64,000 nt of DNA, taken from the NCBI GenBank assembly GCA_020543525.1, contig JAHYIO010000037.1:868001-932000 (forward strand), written 5' to 3'. The notes beneath the pieces are model-generated. The model had not been told where the DNA came from. It searched no databases and worked only from the letters and a program-made list of their open reading frames with translations. The translations under genes were made by a program, and so were the position numbers. Origin of the DNA: Coriolopsis trogii. Lineage: Eukaryota > Basidiomycota > Agaricomycetes > Polyporales > Polyporaceae. This document shows positions 33,929 through 45,228 of this stretch, piece by piece (the stretch's first letter is position 1; every line of letters starts with the position of its first letter).

Positions 33929-36900
33929 CTATGTCAAATTGACAAACACTTCGCTTTGATTCTCCTGTCCGAATACGGCCGCGCATGACTACCATGCAAC
34001 AATGGGAGCAAAAGCGGGCACTCACTTTGTACATCAGTATGAGCGAATCCTCGCTCAGCATCACTGCCTCATAGGGACCTGCAAACGCCGCGTTTTGAAC
34101 ACTCGTCGACAACGGGGGCGTTTGCCGGCGCAAGTATGGGAGCGACGTCTCGACATCCTTTGAGAACACGCCCTTACCCCTCGGGATGCGTGTTGGCTCC
34201 ATTGCCAGTATGCCGGCGGACGGGTCTGACGCATGGCCGTGCTTCGCGTCGCATAGCGCTCGACGGACCTTCAGAGGATTGAAGTCGCAGACCGTGATCA
34301 TCTGCTCCGTGTCGGGGGTGTCAGGGTAGACAAAGTCAAGCCTCGTGAAGAGAGTCTCGTGCACACTCCATGTCTGAGAGCTCTCCACGGGAAGAGGTGG
34401 AGAGACAAACATCCGCGAACCGTCCGGGCCCCACTCTTCCCAAGCAAAATTGCGCCATGTCTCCCCTGGGGAAAAGGAAGCGATGGCGGTAAGGAACGTC
34501 GTCGCCGGGATCAGTGACTGGATGGACCTTATTCCGTCCTCTGTGATCAATGTTATGGTGATGTAGTGTAATTGGGCCTGAGGCTCCTGTGCAGAATGGA
34601 ACGGTGCTTCGGGTTGATCCACACGAGCTGCGCCGTGGAATCCTGCCGTGGCCAATTCGCAACTGAGTGTGTCGTACACGTCACGGAAGGGCGGGTAGGA
34701 GAAAGCACAAAGGCAATTGTCGACAATGGAGATAGGCTTCGCGGTGCTCACAGCGTCGAGGTCAATCGTGCGGATCTCAGGACGGGTCTTCACGCCATCA
34801 GCGTCGGCGTATACGCAGATCCCGAACACCATGAGATAGCGTGGGCACAAAAACGAGGAGGTCATGAGGCCCTCCAGGACCTGACGTGACATCTTTCTTC
34901 AGCGAATGAGCAGATGGGTATGTCTGGAACTTACTATACATTTGACGCCAGTCTTCCAATTCCAAACGATTATCCGCGAAGGGTCAGGATCTCTGTCCAT
35001 GAATACAGCAAGGTAATCTCCACATTTCTGTGGAAGCATACTATGAAATGGGAGATCCAGTTCATCTTCGTCCACGGGTGTATCGGAAGTGGGATATAAG
35101 GAGCTCTCGAGAACAGGTTGGGTGATACCAGTCGAGAGATACCGTGCGTGACAACGGAAAGAATTACCGGTCCTGTGGGTTGCAAATCAGCGTCGCGTGA
35201 GCGTGAACTTGAAAAGCCGATGTCACAATCAGGAACCTCACCAGCGCACATGCTGAAGGAGAAGAATAAGGTCTTGGCTGGGATCTATATCCCAATCGCC
35301 CACATTGAGGTCAGCGACATCGCTGATGTTGAGTACCCATCCACAGCTTCGAATCCGGCGGAGGACTGACGGCAGTTGCCTGAGGTACAGACAACCAGGT
35401 CCATCTTCAACAAAGAGACCATCGGCAAATGGACAGACGATCCCTTCAGCTCTCTGCTTGAATATATCCAGTTGCCTCCATGAGAGCGTGTTCCAAGCCT
35501 GTTGATGCTCCCCACTATGGGCTTCGCCACCAGTGATTTCCCACTGTAAACATCACTTGTGTAACCCAGGATATTCCCTGCAAACCTCTGAAAATGCGAG
35601 GTTAGCATTTGATTTTGTACCCTGAAAAATCAACAGCGAAATGAGACACGCAAAAAAGGACGTTCTGTTACTGCTGATTGTGGAAAATGCAGGGTTCCAC
35701 CTAAGTATCAGGTACGCTGGCACACCAATATTGCAACATAGACGACATATTCTATTGAATTGGAAGATGGAGCGTATGTGAACGTAGTACAAAACATGTT
35801 GGACACACAAGCTATAGCTAATGGGTCCATTGGCGCGCCAACAACGTAAAATGTACCAGGCAGGAATGCACCACCTCGTCCTGACCGGTGTCAACAGCTC
35901 CCTTCCCTCGTCCTCTTGCATGGTAGCCATGCGCTAGCTCCAGGATCTGACAAGCTTACAAGACAATGACTTACTACATAGCCGCTGCCTGTTGCCACCC
36001 TCCAGCCGATTTGCGGCATCAAGGCGTCGTCCCCCTGCTGGCACTCATTAGTATCTACAATCTATCATACCAAACTTCGTATACGTACCAGTCACTGCCA
36101 GCATGGAAACTGTTATGCAAGCGGGCCTAGATACTAGCATGGAGCAAAGCTTGAGATCCACAGAAGCCAAGTTGCAGCTAGGGGCCAGAAACGGAGAAGA
36201 GAGCTCAGTCACAAGTTTAGCCTCCCATGCAGACACCAGATAGCGACGAGTTCCCAGGTATCAGATAGTCCCAGTCCCAGACGAGCATTAAGCGCAGCCC
36301 AGAGAAGGTGTCCAGATCCAAACAGGGAGATGTAACAGAATGCCGCACCGCCCGATAGACTAGTGACGACATCGACAGGCTTGAGCGAGCTGCGAGGAGG
36401 ACATCGACGGGCAGGAGGCAGCTGCAAATTGCGACTCTAAGTCCATTGAAGCGGAGTCTCAAACCCCCGGAAAGAGCCGATCAGGGTGTTGCTGTAGAAA
36501 TGCAGGGTAAGGGCGCGACCACACAATCACCAGTTTGTATCAAAACAGAGGGTGCTACCGGTGAACGGATATTTCTCAAGGTACAACCGCGAGAAACTAA
36601 GGGTATTTTGCGCCATAGTGCCCGCAAAAGGGCAAGTCGGTCCGAAGTGGTGAGAGCATTAGGGGGTCCGTCCACCATTCCGGCTATAGCCAGCTCAACT
36701 ATGTACTGGATTTTGGTATCGGAGTCGGCAAGTTGCTTGACATACTTTGAGAGCTGGAGCGGGTCAACCGAAACATGTTGTCAGCATGGATCCGGAGAGG
36801 AGTCGATGGTCATGAACTGCCACAATACCTCGCGACAACGCACGATATGACAACAGTCAAGATTGACGAGGATCTCAATCAGGAGTTCTGCTGGTACCAA

Positions 36901-36930
36901 AAGGGATCCCAATGCCGAGTTGGAAGTCAT
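33929..36930 (-). pseudogene. F-box-type gene split by a 1.1-kb insertion
   Basis: The start at 36930 gives MTSNSALGS and the F-box helix LVPAELLIEILVNLDCCHIV. An intron (GTATTG...CTCCAG) leads to LSKYVKQLADSDTKIQYIVE and LTTSDRLALLR, where the coding sequence stops making sense at 36621. It resumes at 35512 with EHQQAWNTLSWRQLD. The intact paralogue (39488-41407) reads ILREHQEAWTKLAW with no gap at exactly this point. Further exons encode LYLRQLPSVLRRIRSCGWVL, CHARYLSTGITQPVLESSLY, CGDYLAVFMDRDPDPSRIIV (followed by WNWKTG), CDFNPLKVRRALCD and AVMLSEDSLILMY. After a last intron the end is ENQSEVFVNLT, TAG 33931-33929. Unless the insertion is spliced out, translation terminates inside it, so the gene is probably non-functional. 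The rest of the frame is intact, so the break is recent. Confidence 0.85.
35513..36620. mobile_element. Non-autonomous DNA transposon with CACTA termini
   Basis: A 1108-bp segment interrupts the F-box gene. Both ends, read inward, begin CACTATGG: the left end continues GCTTCGCCACC and the right end CGCAAAATACC. The flanking triplet CCC is present on both sides (35510-35512 and 36621-36623), a 3-bp target duplication. CACTA ends plus a 3-bp duplication are the diagnostic pair for CACTA (CMC/EnSpm) transposons. A subterminal inverted similarity, TTGTACC[CT]TGA[AG]AAAT, lies about 105 nt inside the left end and 36 nt inside the right end. There is no transposase-like frame. A minus-strand frame (36427-36209) with hydrophobic segments may be captured host sequence, but I do not recognise it. 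The element must have moved using a transposase encoded elsewhere. Confidence 0.8.
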
Positions 36931-37551
36931 GATTGGAAAGTGTGCTCGTCCTCCAGAAGAATGAATCGCGAGTACTTATGCGGTCAACAGCCACCGGAGT
37001 ACTCGAGTCAGCGCTTGATTCAGCATCTCGCGAGGCTTTATTTCCTGTCTCTTCCACTACTACCACGTCAATGTCGAGCGCATTGACTCGCGACACACGA
37101 AATGCTCAAAGGTGTTAGAAGGACACTCGATGCTATATCAGCTACTGCGGCGCCAGCAACACATTGTATGATGTATCACATACCGCTTGCTCTTACTGCA
37201 GTCTGAAGCCGAGTCATAACGACTGTCCGGAAGCTCGGAAGACGGTCTCATGAGTCACCAATCTCGCCCTCATGCCTTCATACTACTCCCAATTCGAATC
37301 GCGCCCGAGTGCTAATAAGGTGCGCTGATGCTGCCTACTATTCCTCACGCTCGATATAGCAATTGCTACTGGATCCTGACGCGGCTTGCTGACTCAGACT
37401 CGTAACAACTCATCCTAGACCAGGGCAAGATACGGTGTATATCAATACCCCATATCCGTCGTGGGGCAGTGTGGAAAAGGGGCACATGGCTCGAAAGGAG
37501 CAGGTATAAGACTGGGCCATGCAAGCATCCAGCTGCCCAAACGTCCCAATC
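36931..37551. other. Divergent promoter region
   Basis: Between the disrupted F-box gene and the oxygenase gene. A TATAAG at 37505-37510 lies 42 nt before the oxygenase ATG. No gene seen. Confidence 0.45.
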
Positions 37552-39077
37552 ATGTCCACTATAGCGACCGCCGAACAGCTCCCTCATCTCGAACGGCTCC
37601 GGGCCACCCTTTCAGAACACCCGCCGTTCTGCAGCGGGACCCTGAAGCTGAAGCCAGAGAGTTTTGTACTATACTATGGGAAGGGCAAGAACGCGAGGTA
37701 AGTACCCTGGATGGATAAGGCAGCGCTACCACTCACTTTTCGGAATCCAGACGCATTGATCTGTCGGGCTCGTCCCCGGACGACGTGCAGGCTCTCGATG
37801 AGCTTGAGACCGCGTGCGAAGCAGCGACCTTCGGGCGCGATCAAGAGACAGTGCTCGACGAGTCATACAGGAAGGCAGGCAAGATGGATCCCGATAACTT
37901 CCTGCTTGGTTTCAACGTCGAGAGGGAGCGTCTCGTACAGACAATACGAGCGGGGCTGCTGACGGAGCAGAAGGAGGAGCAAGATATCAAGGCTGAGCTC
38001 TACAAGCTCAATATGTACGGTGGGTAACGCGTCCTGATTCCTCCATCGTGTAACAGGCTTACAACTGTTCCTCCGCCCTCAGGCAAAGACGCTTTCTTCA
38101 AGCCGCACAAGGACACCCCGCGCGGCACTGACATGTTCGGCTCTCTCGTGATCGTTTATCCCACTCCACACGATGGTGGCGAGTTGGTGATACGCCATGA
38201 GGGCAACGAATGGACGTTCGACGCTGCTCAGAGCCTGTCGAAGTCGTACGCCCAATCTGGGCAGAAGTCCATTGCATACATCGCGTTTTTCAGTGACGTT
38301 GAGCACGAGGTGCTACCGGTCAAGAGCGGCCATCGCGTCACCGTGACGTACAACCTCTACTGGACGACCTCTCCCCCAGTTCCGGAAGGACTCAGTGTGT
38401 TGTTCCCGAGACACGCCAATCCGTTCGCAATGGAAGAAGCACTGTCTGCCTTCCTCGCCGACCCGACGGTGTTGCCAAAGGGTGGCACGCTCGGCTTCAC
38501 CCTGCGGCACGCCTATCCGTTCCCTAACCGGTGGGAGGAGGGCATGCCTAACCCCCTGGACAATCTTGCGAATTGGCTGAAAGGAAGTGATGCAGCACTC
38601 TTCCGGGCGTGCCAGTCCCTTTCCCTCTCTCCCTTCTTGCGTCTACTCAACGAGGAGCACCATCGGTACTATACACTTCCCAGTCTCGCCATACTGGACC
38701 ACATGGTGCGCCTCGACTATCTGTACAACGTTAGCGAGACACGCGGGCTGTGCACCAAGCACGGCGGGATTCTCGTCCTCGACGTCCCTGTCGATACCGG
38801 GGACCTTACAGAGGACGAGGTGGAAGAAACGCTAGAGCGAGCGAAGATATACGGCGAAATGGAGGTGAAGAGCATCTGCGTCTCCTGGGTCACGAAAGAC
38901 CCGTCGCTGAACCGCATCGGGGCCGAGTACACCGCCTATGGGAATGAGGCGCAGGCGGCGTACATGTACACGTATGTCTCGCTCTTTGTGGGGGTCGGGC
39001 CTCCTGGGGACCGCACGAACGTCGAGCTCGTGGACGGCACGAGCTGGGTGCGGACCCTCAGACCGAAGGTGTACTGA
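37552..39077 (+). CDS. 2-oxoglutarate/Fe(II)-dependent oxygenase, prolyl 4-hydroxylase-like
   Basis: Likely an Fe(II)/2-oxoglutarate hydroxylase of the P4Hc type acting on an unknown protein or metabolite. Three exons join in phase. The first (MSTIATAEQLPHLERLRATL) ends at NAR. The second contains DLSGSSPDDVQALDELETAC and ends at KLNMYG. The third starts KDAFFKPHKDTPRG, which supplies the first iron ligands H-x-D. The distal ligand and 2OG-binding residue lie in HEVLPVKSGHRVTVTYNLYW (His then Arg) about 90 residues later, with VYPTPHDGGELVIRHEG between them. After this jelly-roll core comes a 220-residue C-terminal region I cannot assign, ending WVRTLRPKVY, stop 39075-39077. Similar stand-alone proteins are multiplied in Agaricomycetes. 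The iron triad is complete, so activity is likely. Confidence 0.85.
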
Positions 39078-39487
39078 AGTCAAACGTTGAGGGCAATAGC
39101 GTCAAGGCCGCAGATGCATCGTATCTGCTACCTTGTTGGCTTCCGATGGTTCCATAGTACTTTACAGTGGCATACACCGCTTCTTGTATGCCAGGTAGCC
39201 TGCCTCGACAATGCCCCGATGCACTGGATGAACAGGGCTATGGATTTCATGACACTATTCGAGTCCCCTTCACGCTTAGGTTATAGCTGTTTCTGACTTA
39301 TCATGCCGAAAAAGACATAGTTGCTGGGCAACAGCCTGAAGAACTTGGACAAAGCGTAAGCACTGCATAGTAAACGGAATTGAACAGTCACAAACGACGC
39401 GTTGATCCGTTCGCGGAGACGCCCACGAGCTAATGAGCTACTTATAAGTTGATCTCAGGTCCGACCACCATCTTCTTCACGCATACG
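39078..39487. other. Intergenic
   Basis: TATAAG at 39443-39448 lies 40 nt before the F-box ATG chosen at 39488; an in-frame ATG at 39449 would almost overlap it. Nothing else seen. Confidence 0.45.
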
Positions 39488-41407
39488 ATGCCAAGCATCA
39501 GCCCTAGCTCGGAGTCGACGTACACCTCTCTGCCTGAAGAACTACTGTTATGTGTCTTTGCCAACCTAGAAGCACGCTGGATCATCCGTTGTCGCCAGGT
39601 AAGTCAGGCATTGAGTCCTCACGTGCACTCTCGGGCCGCCACAGTGGCTGACGTCGACTTGTGCAGCTCTCGAGACATGTCAAGGACCTCATCGACAACG
39701 ACTCCCGAATGCAATACATTATTGAGCTTGCCATTGCTGGCATGGAAGACGGCTCGTGTGGCACACTCACTACCTCAGAGCGACTGGCTATCCTGCGGGA
39801 ACATCAAGAGGCGTGGACTAAGCTTGCGTGGAAGAGTCGGAGCGTCCACCCTCTTCAAGGAGCGATCGAAGGGTTCTGGGTGCTCTACGACGGCGTATTC
39901 GCCCAATGTGAGGAGAAGACGATACACTTCAAACAGCTCCCGTCCGAGATCCGGAGGATCCAGGACCGGGAGTGGACCATCGACGTTGACGACGACATGG
40001 ACTTCGATGATTTTGAATTATCGCCAGGTTATGACCTCCTCGTTCTCATCGAGTACGAGTCAAATGGGTAGGGAATCCGGATCTCTTTTGGCTAATATGC
40101 TGATTGATGACATCCTACCGATGGCATAGGTCAGAACGCTCGTTCCGTATACATCTAAGGAGCTTGACGACAGGCGCTGTACATCCTGCCAATCCGCCTC
40201 GTATAATGCGGACTCCAGCCGCGCTTGACGATACCTACGACTATCTTGTAGAAGCCGTCCGGGTGTGCGGAGACTACCTTGGGCTTCTCGCTGCCGTTCC
40301 TCGGGTCCGCGTACATTCGTGTCCAAAACTGATCATATGGAACTGGAGGACGGGGAACAAGGTCTTGGTACGTCCTTCAAGATGATCGTTATGTACGGAA
40401 GAGGGTCTCATGCATATGTCCGTAGGAACTGAACGAACATATCATGCATAGCTTCTCAATTTGTTGGCCGTGGTATCTGTTCGTCTTCGAGACGTATTTC
40501 CTCGACACCGATACGGAATTCCAAAGGGGCGCTCGCATTCGGGTGATAGATCTGAACGCGGTCAGGACGGAAGGTAGCACGGGCCACCTCGCCACCTTCC
40601 TCTATCCCCCGACCTCCGAATCCTGCGAGGTAAACAGCATCGAGGTGTGGTCCGAACCGACCGCGCGGCCGCATCCTGCCTCGCCCGAAGTGCCCTTATT
40701 GTTAACAAGCGGGCTCGACGGACAGCTGCTATCTATCAAGCTCGCTGTCGCTGTCGAAGCTGACGTGAGCGGGCCTGTATGCTTCAGGCTGCTCTCCCTT
40801 GTTCCCGTGTCGACATTCCTCTCACTGCTCGCCTCCCTTGCCCCTGGAGAGACGGGCCGCGTATTTGAGTGGGCAGACTGGGGTCCTCACGGCTTTCGCA
40901 TGTTCTCCTTGCTTCGCATGCCGGGTGACCCACAGGAGTGGGAGGGGCCAGTGAGCGGGACTCTGTTCACCACCGTCCAGAGGTCCGAAGCCGGGCAGAC
41001 TGTGGTGACGATCAACGACTTCAACCCTCTGAAAGTTTGGCGCGCACTCTGTAGTGCCGATCGTGATTCTGACAGGAGGGAGGGTGATGCTCGCCCTGCA
41101 CCGAGGACGAACAGCTCGTGACGACTCCGAACCACTTGAATGTGAGCCTAGGAGGGCACACGAGCTTGTTTGCACACGATGTGCAAACATCGTTGCCGAA
41201 TCTCACGAGGAAGACGCGGCCTTTCGACGCAAAGGTCGACAACGGCGGTGGCGAATACGATGCGGTCATGCTGAGCGAGGACTCGATCATGATGATGTCG
41301 ACTGTGAGTACAGTTCCATTGCTGGAGGTCTGGCTGATCTCCGGATTGACATGGAACTTCATACACAGGATCCCAACGTCGACACATACCTACTACTTAC
41401 GTTCTGA
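39488..41407 (+). CDS. F-box-type protein, intact paralogue of the disrupted gene
   Basis: Probably a substrate adaptor of an SCF ubiquitin ligase. The start MPSISPSSESTYTSLPEELL runs into the F-box (LPEELLLCVFANLEARWIIR). After an intron come LSRHVKDLIDNDSRMQYIIE, LTTSERLAILREHQEAWTK and a long region whose repeated short blocks (YDLLVLIEYES, CGDYLGLLAAVPRV, LIIWNWRTGNKVL, YLFVFETYFLD) suggest a beta-propeller-like fold. The 3' part needs a 68-nt intron (GTGATG...GCCTAG) to pass from RRALC-like WRALCSADRDS to GHTSLFAHDVQTSL and YDAVMLSEDSIMMM. Read without it, the frame stops at 41119. A last intron leads to DPNVDTYLLLTF, TGA 41405-41407. The match to the paralogue supports both splices. If the 68-nt intron is wrong, this copy is frameshifted instead. 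Confidence 0.75.
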
Positions 41408-41513
41408 TGGTTTGATTGGTGTGGTACTAGAGTTTCCTGCCGTGGAGGACATTCTGTGTAAGAATGCGTGGTATAACAACAACTAGTATTGTACACGGCA
41501 AGAAGGGAAATGT

Positions 41514-41585
41514 GGGCTTATAGCTCAGTGGTAGAGCATACGATTGCAGATCGTGCGGTCCCGTGTTCGAACCACGGTGGGCCCT
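41514..41585 (+). tRNA. tRNA-Cys (GCA)
   Basis: A complete cloverleaf without intron. The acceptor is GGGCTTA/TGGGCCC (two G-T pairs), the D arm GCTC-AGTGGTA-GAGC, the anticodon arm TACGA-TTGCAGA-TCGTG (anticodon GCA, U33 and G37 present), the variable loop CGGTC, and the T arm CCGTG-TTCGAAC-CACGG. The discriminator base is T, as expected for cysteine. Five T follow directly. Confidence 0.96.
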
Positions 41586-41587
41586 CA

Positions 41588-41592
41588 TTTTT
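41588..41592 (+). terminator. RNA polymerase III terminator of tRNA-Cys
   Basis: TTTTT three nucleotides after the mature 3' end of the tRNA. Confidence 0.85.
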
Positions 41593-42573
41593 GGAATTAT
41601 TGGTACATGTTGCGTTTCCATAAACGGTACGCATGGCCTTTGCAAGTACTGCCTGCGAGGCAGACGAGAATTGGTTTGACGGTGGCTGCCTCCTAGCTCC
41701 TTGCATTGACCCGAAGAATCCCTTGATATGACAATTGTTGAGCGCGAACAACAAAAGTTCAAGGTCACGCAGTACGTTTCATCTGGCGATCTCGGCCGAG
41801 TAATGTGCAGTCAGATGGCACGAATTTACCTCATCAGGAGGTTGCGCGTAGAGAAGCTTCCGGTGCAAGATGAACGGAGTTAGCAGGTTCAGGTGAGTAG
41901 CATGTCGAGGCGGATCTCGCACAGCAGAGACGTCATGGGCAGCAGGAGATGAGATGAGGGCGCCAGCCGATCCGTAGTGCCGACCAACATGGATAGCAGG
42001 CGCAGGATCTCGTAAAGAGGGCACGAGCAGGGGACAAGGCGGGACCCTGGAAAAGGTGCTGCTTATCTGGATGCTCCCATGGATGAGACCATGAGGACTT
42101 GGACTGAGGATGGGGGTGTCGATAGGGGATCGCACGTTGGAGGCGAAGGGGAGAAGACAAGCACGTGTATCTCGATCGATGCTGGAGAGCACTCAGAGGA
42201 CACGCTCGGCGCGCCTGCATTGCGACGGATCTCTATTGCGAATGCGGTTCGGGCGCAGGCTGGGTGACATTCCGTGTGGCTGCAACCGTCCCAGAGGAGA
42301 GATACAAAAGACTGGGGAGGGATGCGTTGGATGGGGACACCCCCTCCGAGCTGAGAGAACAAGAAACAGATGGCCGTCGAGTGGCTGAGGCAAGTCCGTT
42401 CACGTTATACCCTCGTCCTTACGCGCCCGTGGATTCTGCCGCTGCGCCCATCCGACCTCGTCCTCCATCCTTCTCCCCAACGGCCTTCTCACTCTCACCC
42501 CCACTCCCCATTCCTCGCTCTCGTCCTCTCCGCCATCCTCGAGGCCGCCTTCATCGGCGTCGGCCTCACGCCC
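41593..42573. other. Intergenic and 5' region of the Nem1-like gene
   Basis: No gene recognised. The final 150 nt are open in the frame of the downstream gene and pyrimidine-rich; an ATG at 42370 would extend that protein by 68 residues including a hydrophobic stretch (LALVLSAILEAAFIGVGL). Confidence 0.45.
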
Positions 42574-44082
42574 ATGAACTCCCTCTCCTACCTCTCCCGC
42601 CAATTCGATGTCTTGGCCTCACCCCGAACGCCACCAAGCACCCCTGCCTCCGAGCATCCGCCCTACCCGCTCGATGCAGACCGTCATACGCGCCTCAAAC
42701 GCTCAGGTTCCACAAAGTCCTTCCTCGTTCCCCAGCCCTCGACATCCTCCGGCGCACTGAAGCGGTCGCACTCATCTCCCGCCGAGGTCAACCCGAGCAT
42801 TATCTTCTCTTCCGCTTCTTCTCTCCTCGCCCCGGCCCTATCGCGCAAACCATCGCGTCCCTCGTCCAGACGGCCGTCTGTCTCTTCAACAGAGAAGGCT
42901 ACCCGTCTCAAGGGTGGTGACGCGTCCCCGGCCTTCAGACACCTCGTCTTCGTCCGCATCGTCATCCAGCTCTGGCACGCTTTCCTAGCAACTCTGCGCT
43001 CACTCACGAGGACGAACTCCGCGCCCGCCGTGGTAGACGAGAACGCAGTAGAAGACAACTCGGATGAGGAGGAGAAGGACACCGAGGACGAGAGTAGAGA
43101 CGAGAAGTCGCCATCACCATCTGTATTACTAGATTCATCGCACCACCCTCCGTACCACCCCGCAATCCCATCGCCGCTGTCCCAATCCCCGCCCCCCAGC
43201 ACGTCGTCAGAGAAAGTCCCGCCCATATCTGCACCCTCACCTGACTCAGATGCGAAACACACCCCTGTGCTTCCTTCCTCACTGACGCCTCCAGCCACCC
43301 GCTCCCGCTCGGTGACACCTGCGAAGCAGACACAGTTCCACCTGCCCCCCAAGACACTGGTTCTGGACTTGGATGAGACGTTGATTCATTCGACAACCCG
43401 GCCACTACACTCAGCAGGCGGCGCCGGGTTGTTCGGGTTCGGGGGCAGGAATAAGGGCGCAGGGTACACGGTTGAGGTCAACTTGGGAGGCCGCAGTACG
43501 CTGTACCATGTGTACAAGCGGCCATTTGTGGATTATTTCCTGCGGAAGGTTAGTACCTCGTGGCCCGACATTGACTGTCCCCGTTGAAACGATCCGCACA
43601 GGTGTCGCAATGGTATACGCTCGTTATCTTCACCGCCTCGATGCAGGAGTACGCGGACCCTGTCATCGACTGGCTTGATGCTGGCAGGGGCATTCTTCAA
43701 CACCGGCTATTCCGTGAGGTTAGTGGTACCGCTTGACATGACCGCTGTGCTCGCATCTGACATAACGATTCTGCAGTCATGTACACAGCTACCCAATGGG
43801 GCCTATTCGAAGGATCTGTCCGTTGTTGAGCGGGATCTCTCGCGGGTCTGCCTGATAGACAACTCGCCTGTGTGTTACAGTATCAACGAAGGTGCGTCGC
43901 ATGACATCATAACCACCCTATCCGAGTCGCTCACTCCATTTCGTTCAGCAAATGGGATACCAATAGAAGGTTGGACTCACGACCCCCATGACGAAGCCTT
44001 GCTCGACCTGCTCCCTGTACTCGACTCTCTCCGCTTCACCAGCGATGTGCGGCGCGTCCTCGGGATCCGCGGTTTTTCATGA
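42574..44082 (+). CDS. NEM1: FCP1-like phosphatase, Nem1/Dullard type
   Basis: A HAD-superfamily Ser/Thr phosphatase. In yeast Nem1, with Spo7, sits in the ER/nuclear envelope and activates the lipin Pah1, steering lipid synthesis. The start [17 protein letters not shown] is followed by about 230 residues rich in Ser, Pro, Asp and Glu with one hydrophobic segment ([19 protein letters not shown]). The catalytic domain has [14 protein letters not shown] (motif DxDxT), [53 protein letters not shown] and [20 protein letters not shown]. Three introns interrupt the catalytic part. The stop is at 44080-44082. The start is uncertain: the in-frame ATG at 42370 would add a second hydrophobic segment, which yeast Nem1 also has near its N-terminus. 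Confidence 0.88.
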
Positions 44083-45228
44083 CCCTCCCGTCGCTCCTCG
44101 CATGTCAACCACGCCCCCCATCAGCGCGCCTTCGTGCCGGTCCTTCGAGCCGCATGCATGCGCGACGGTGCGCGAGCCCGACCACGACCGTGTCACACGC
44201 TCCGCGTCCCATCCTGGCCGTTCGTTTGGTTTCTCCGGATCGTCCGCGGTCTCTTGGAGGGTTTCTATTATCGTCCGACCGTCATGTCTTCTGTCGTCGC
44301 TTGAATGAACTATCGTCGCAATTTGCTAATTATTCCTCAATCCACATCCGTACTTGAGAACACCATTTCCCTAATCTTCCCCCCCCCCCCCCCCATCCCC
44401 TCACCCCTACCTTTCCCACTACCAGCAACCCTGATCAAGTTCGTTCGTTCGCCCACATTCATCTCTTCGCTCCTTCACTGGCGGGATCTCTCATCCCTAC
44501 AAAGCAAGCACCACTGTCCACACATACCACCCACAACCATGGCTCAACCCTTCCTGCTGTCCGAACCCAGAACATCGACGACGCACGCATCTTCTTTCAC
44601 GCCTTCTTCACGCACTTGGAAGCTACATACTTTTCACAACTAATTGCTTACACGAGCGGCGCGCGTTCCACCTCCCTCACATCGTCTTACGCCGTTGTAA
44701 ATATGTACGTACATAGCGACCTGGCTGAGAGCAAAACATCATAGCATCCATACTCTCTGCGTGACGTCCCCTGGTCATCCCGGGACGCCGTCGGCAGGTG
44801 GTGCCGGCGGTAACCCGTCTATGGCAAGGACGGCAACGCCGATGGCTTCGGCTCCAGCCTCCTGCTCAAGACAGCGCCCGTACATGCATGTGGCGGCGTT
44901 GGCGCCTTAAGGTGCAGTAATAGTCGTGTCGGGAGAGAAGGCGGGGTTCTACTTGGATTCGTGATTCGTGATATATACCAGAGTTACAGTGCAAGAAGGC
45001 GTATGGAATGGGTGTGGAAAGAGAGAGCACTAATAGAACATGGCAGAACGCTGCGGAAGACCGGGAGGATGATAATATACTGGCACAGAGAATAATTAGG
45101 AGGAGGAGCAGAAGTCGTGACTCGAGAGGTGGAAGGCGTGGTACTGAACCCATGTCCGGGTCCCATTGAGGGCAGAACAGGGGGGACCACGGAGCGTCCT
45201 ATGTGGGGGATGGGGCGGCTGACGCTCA
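44083..45228. other. Intergenic between convergent genes
   Basis: 3' flanks of the Nem1-like and Snf7 genes; pyrimidine-rich near 44380-44550. No gene recognised. Confidence 0.5.
44379..44394 (+). repeat. C16 homopolymer
   Basis: An uninterrupted run of sixteen C, preceded and followed by pyrimidine-rich sequence. The exact length should be treated with care, because sequencing miscounts such runs. Confidence 0.8.
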
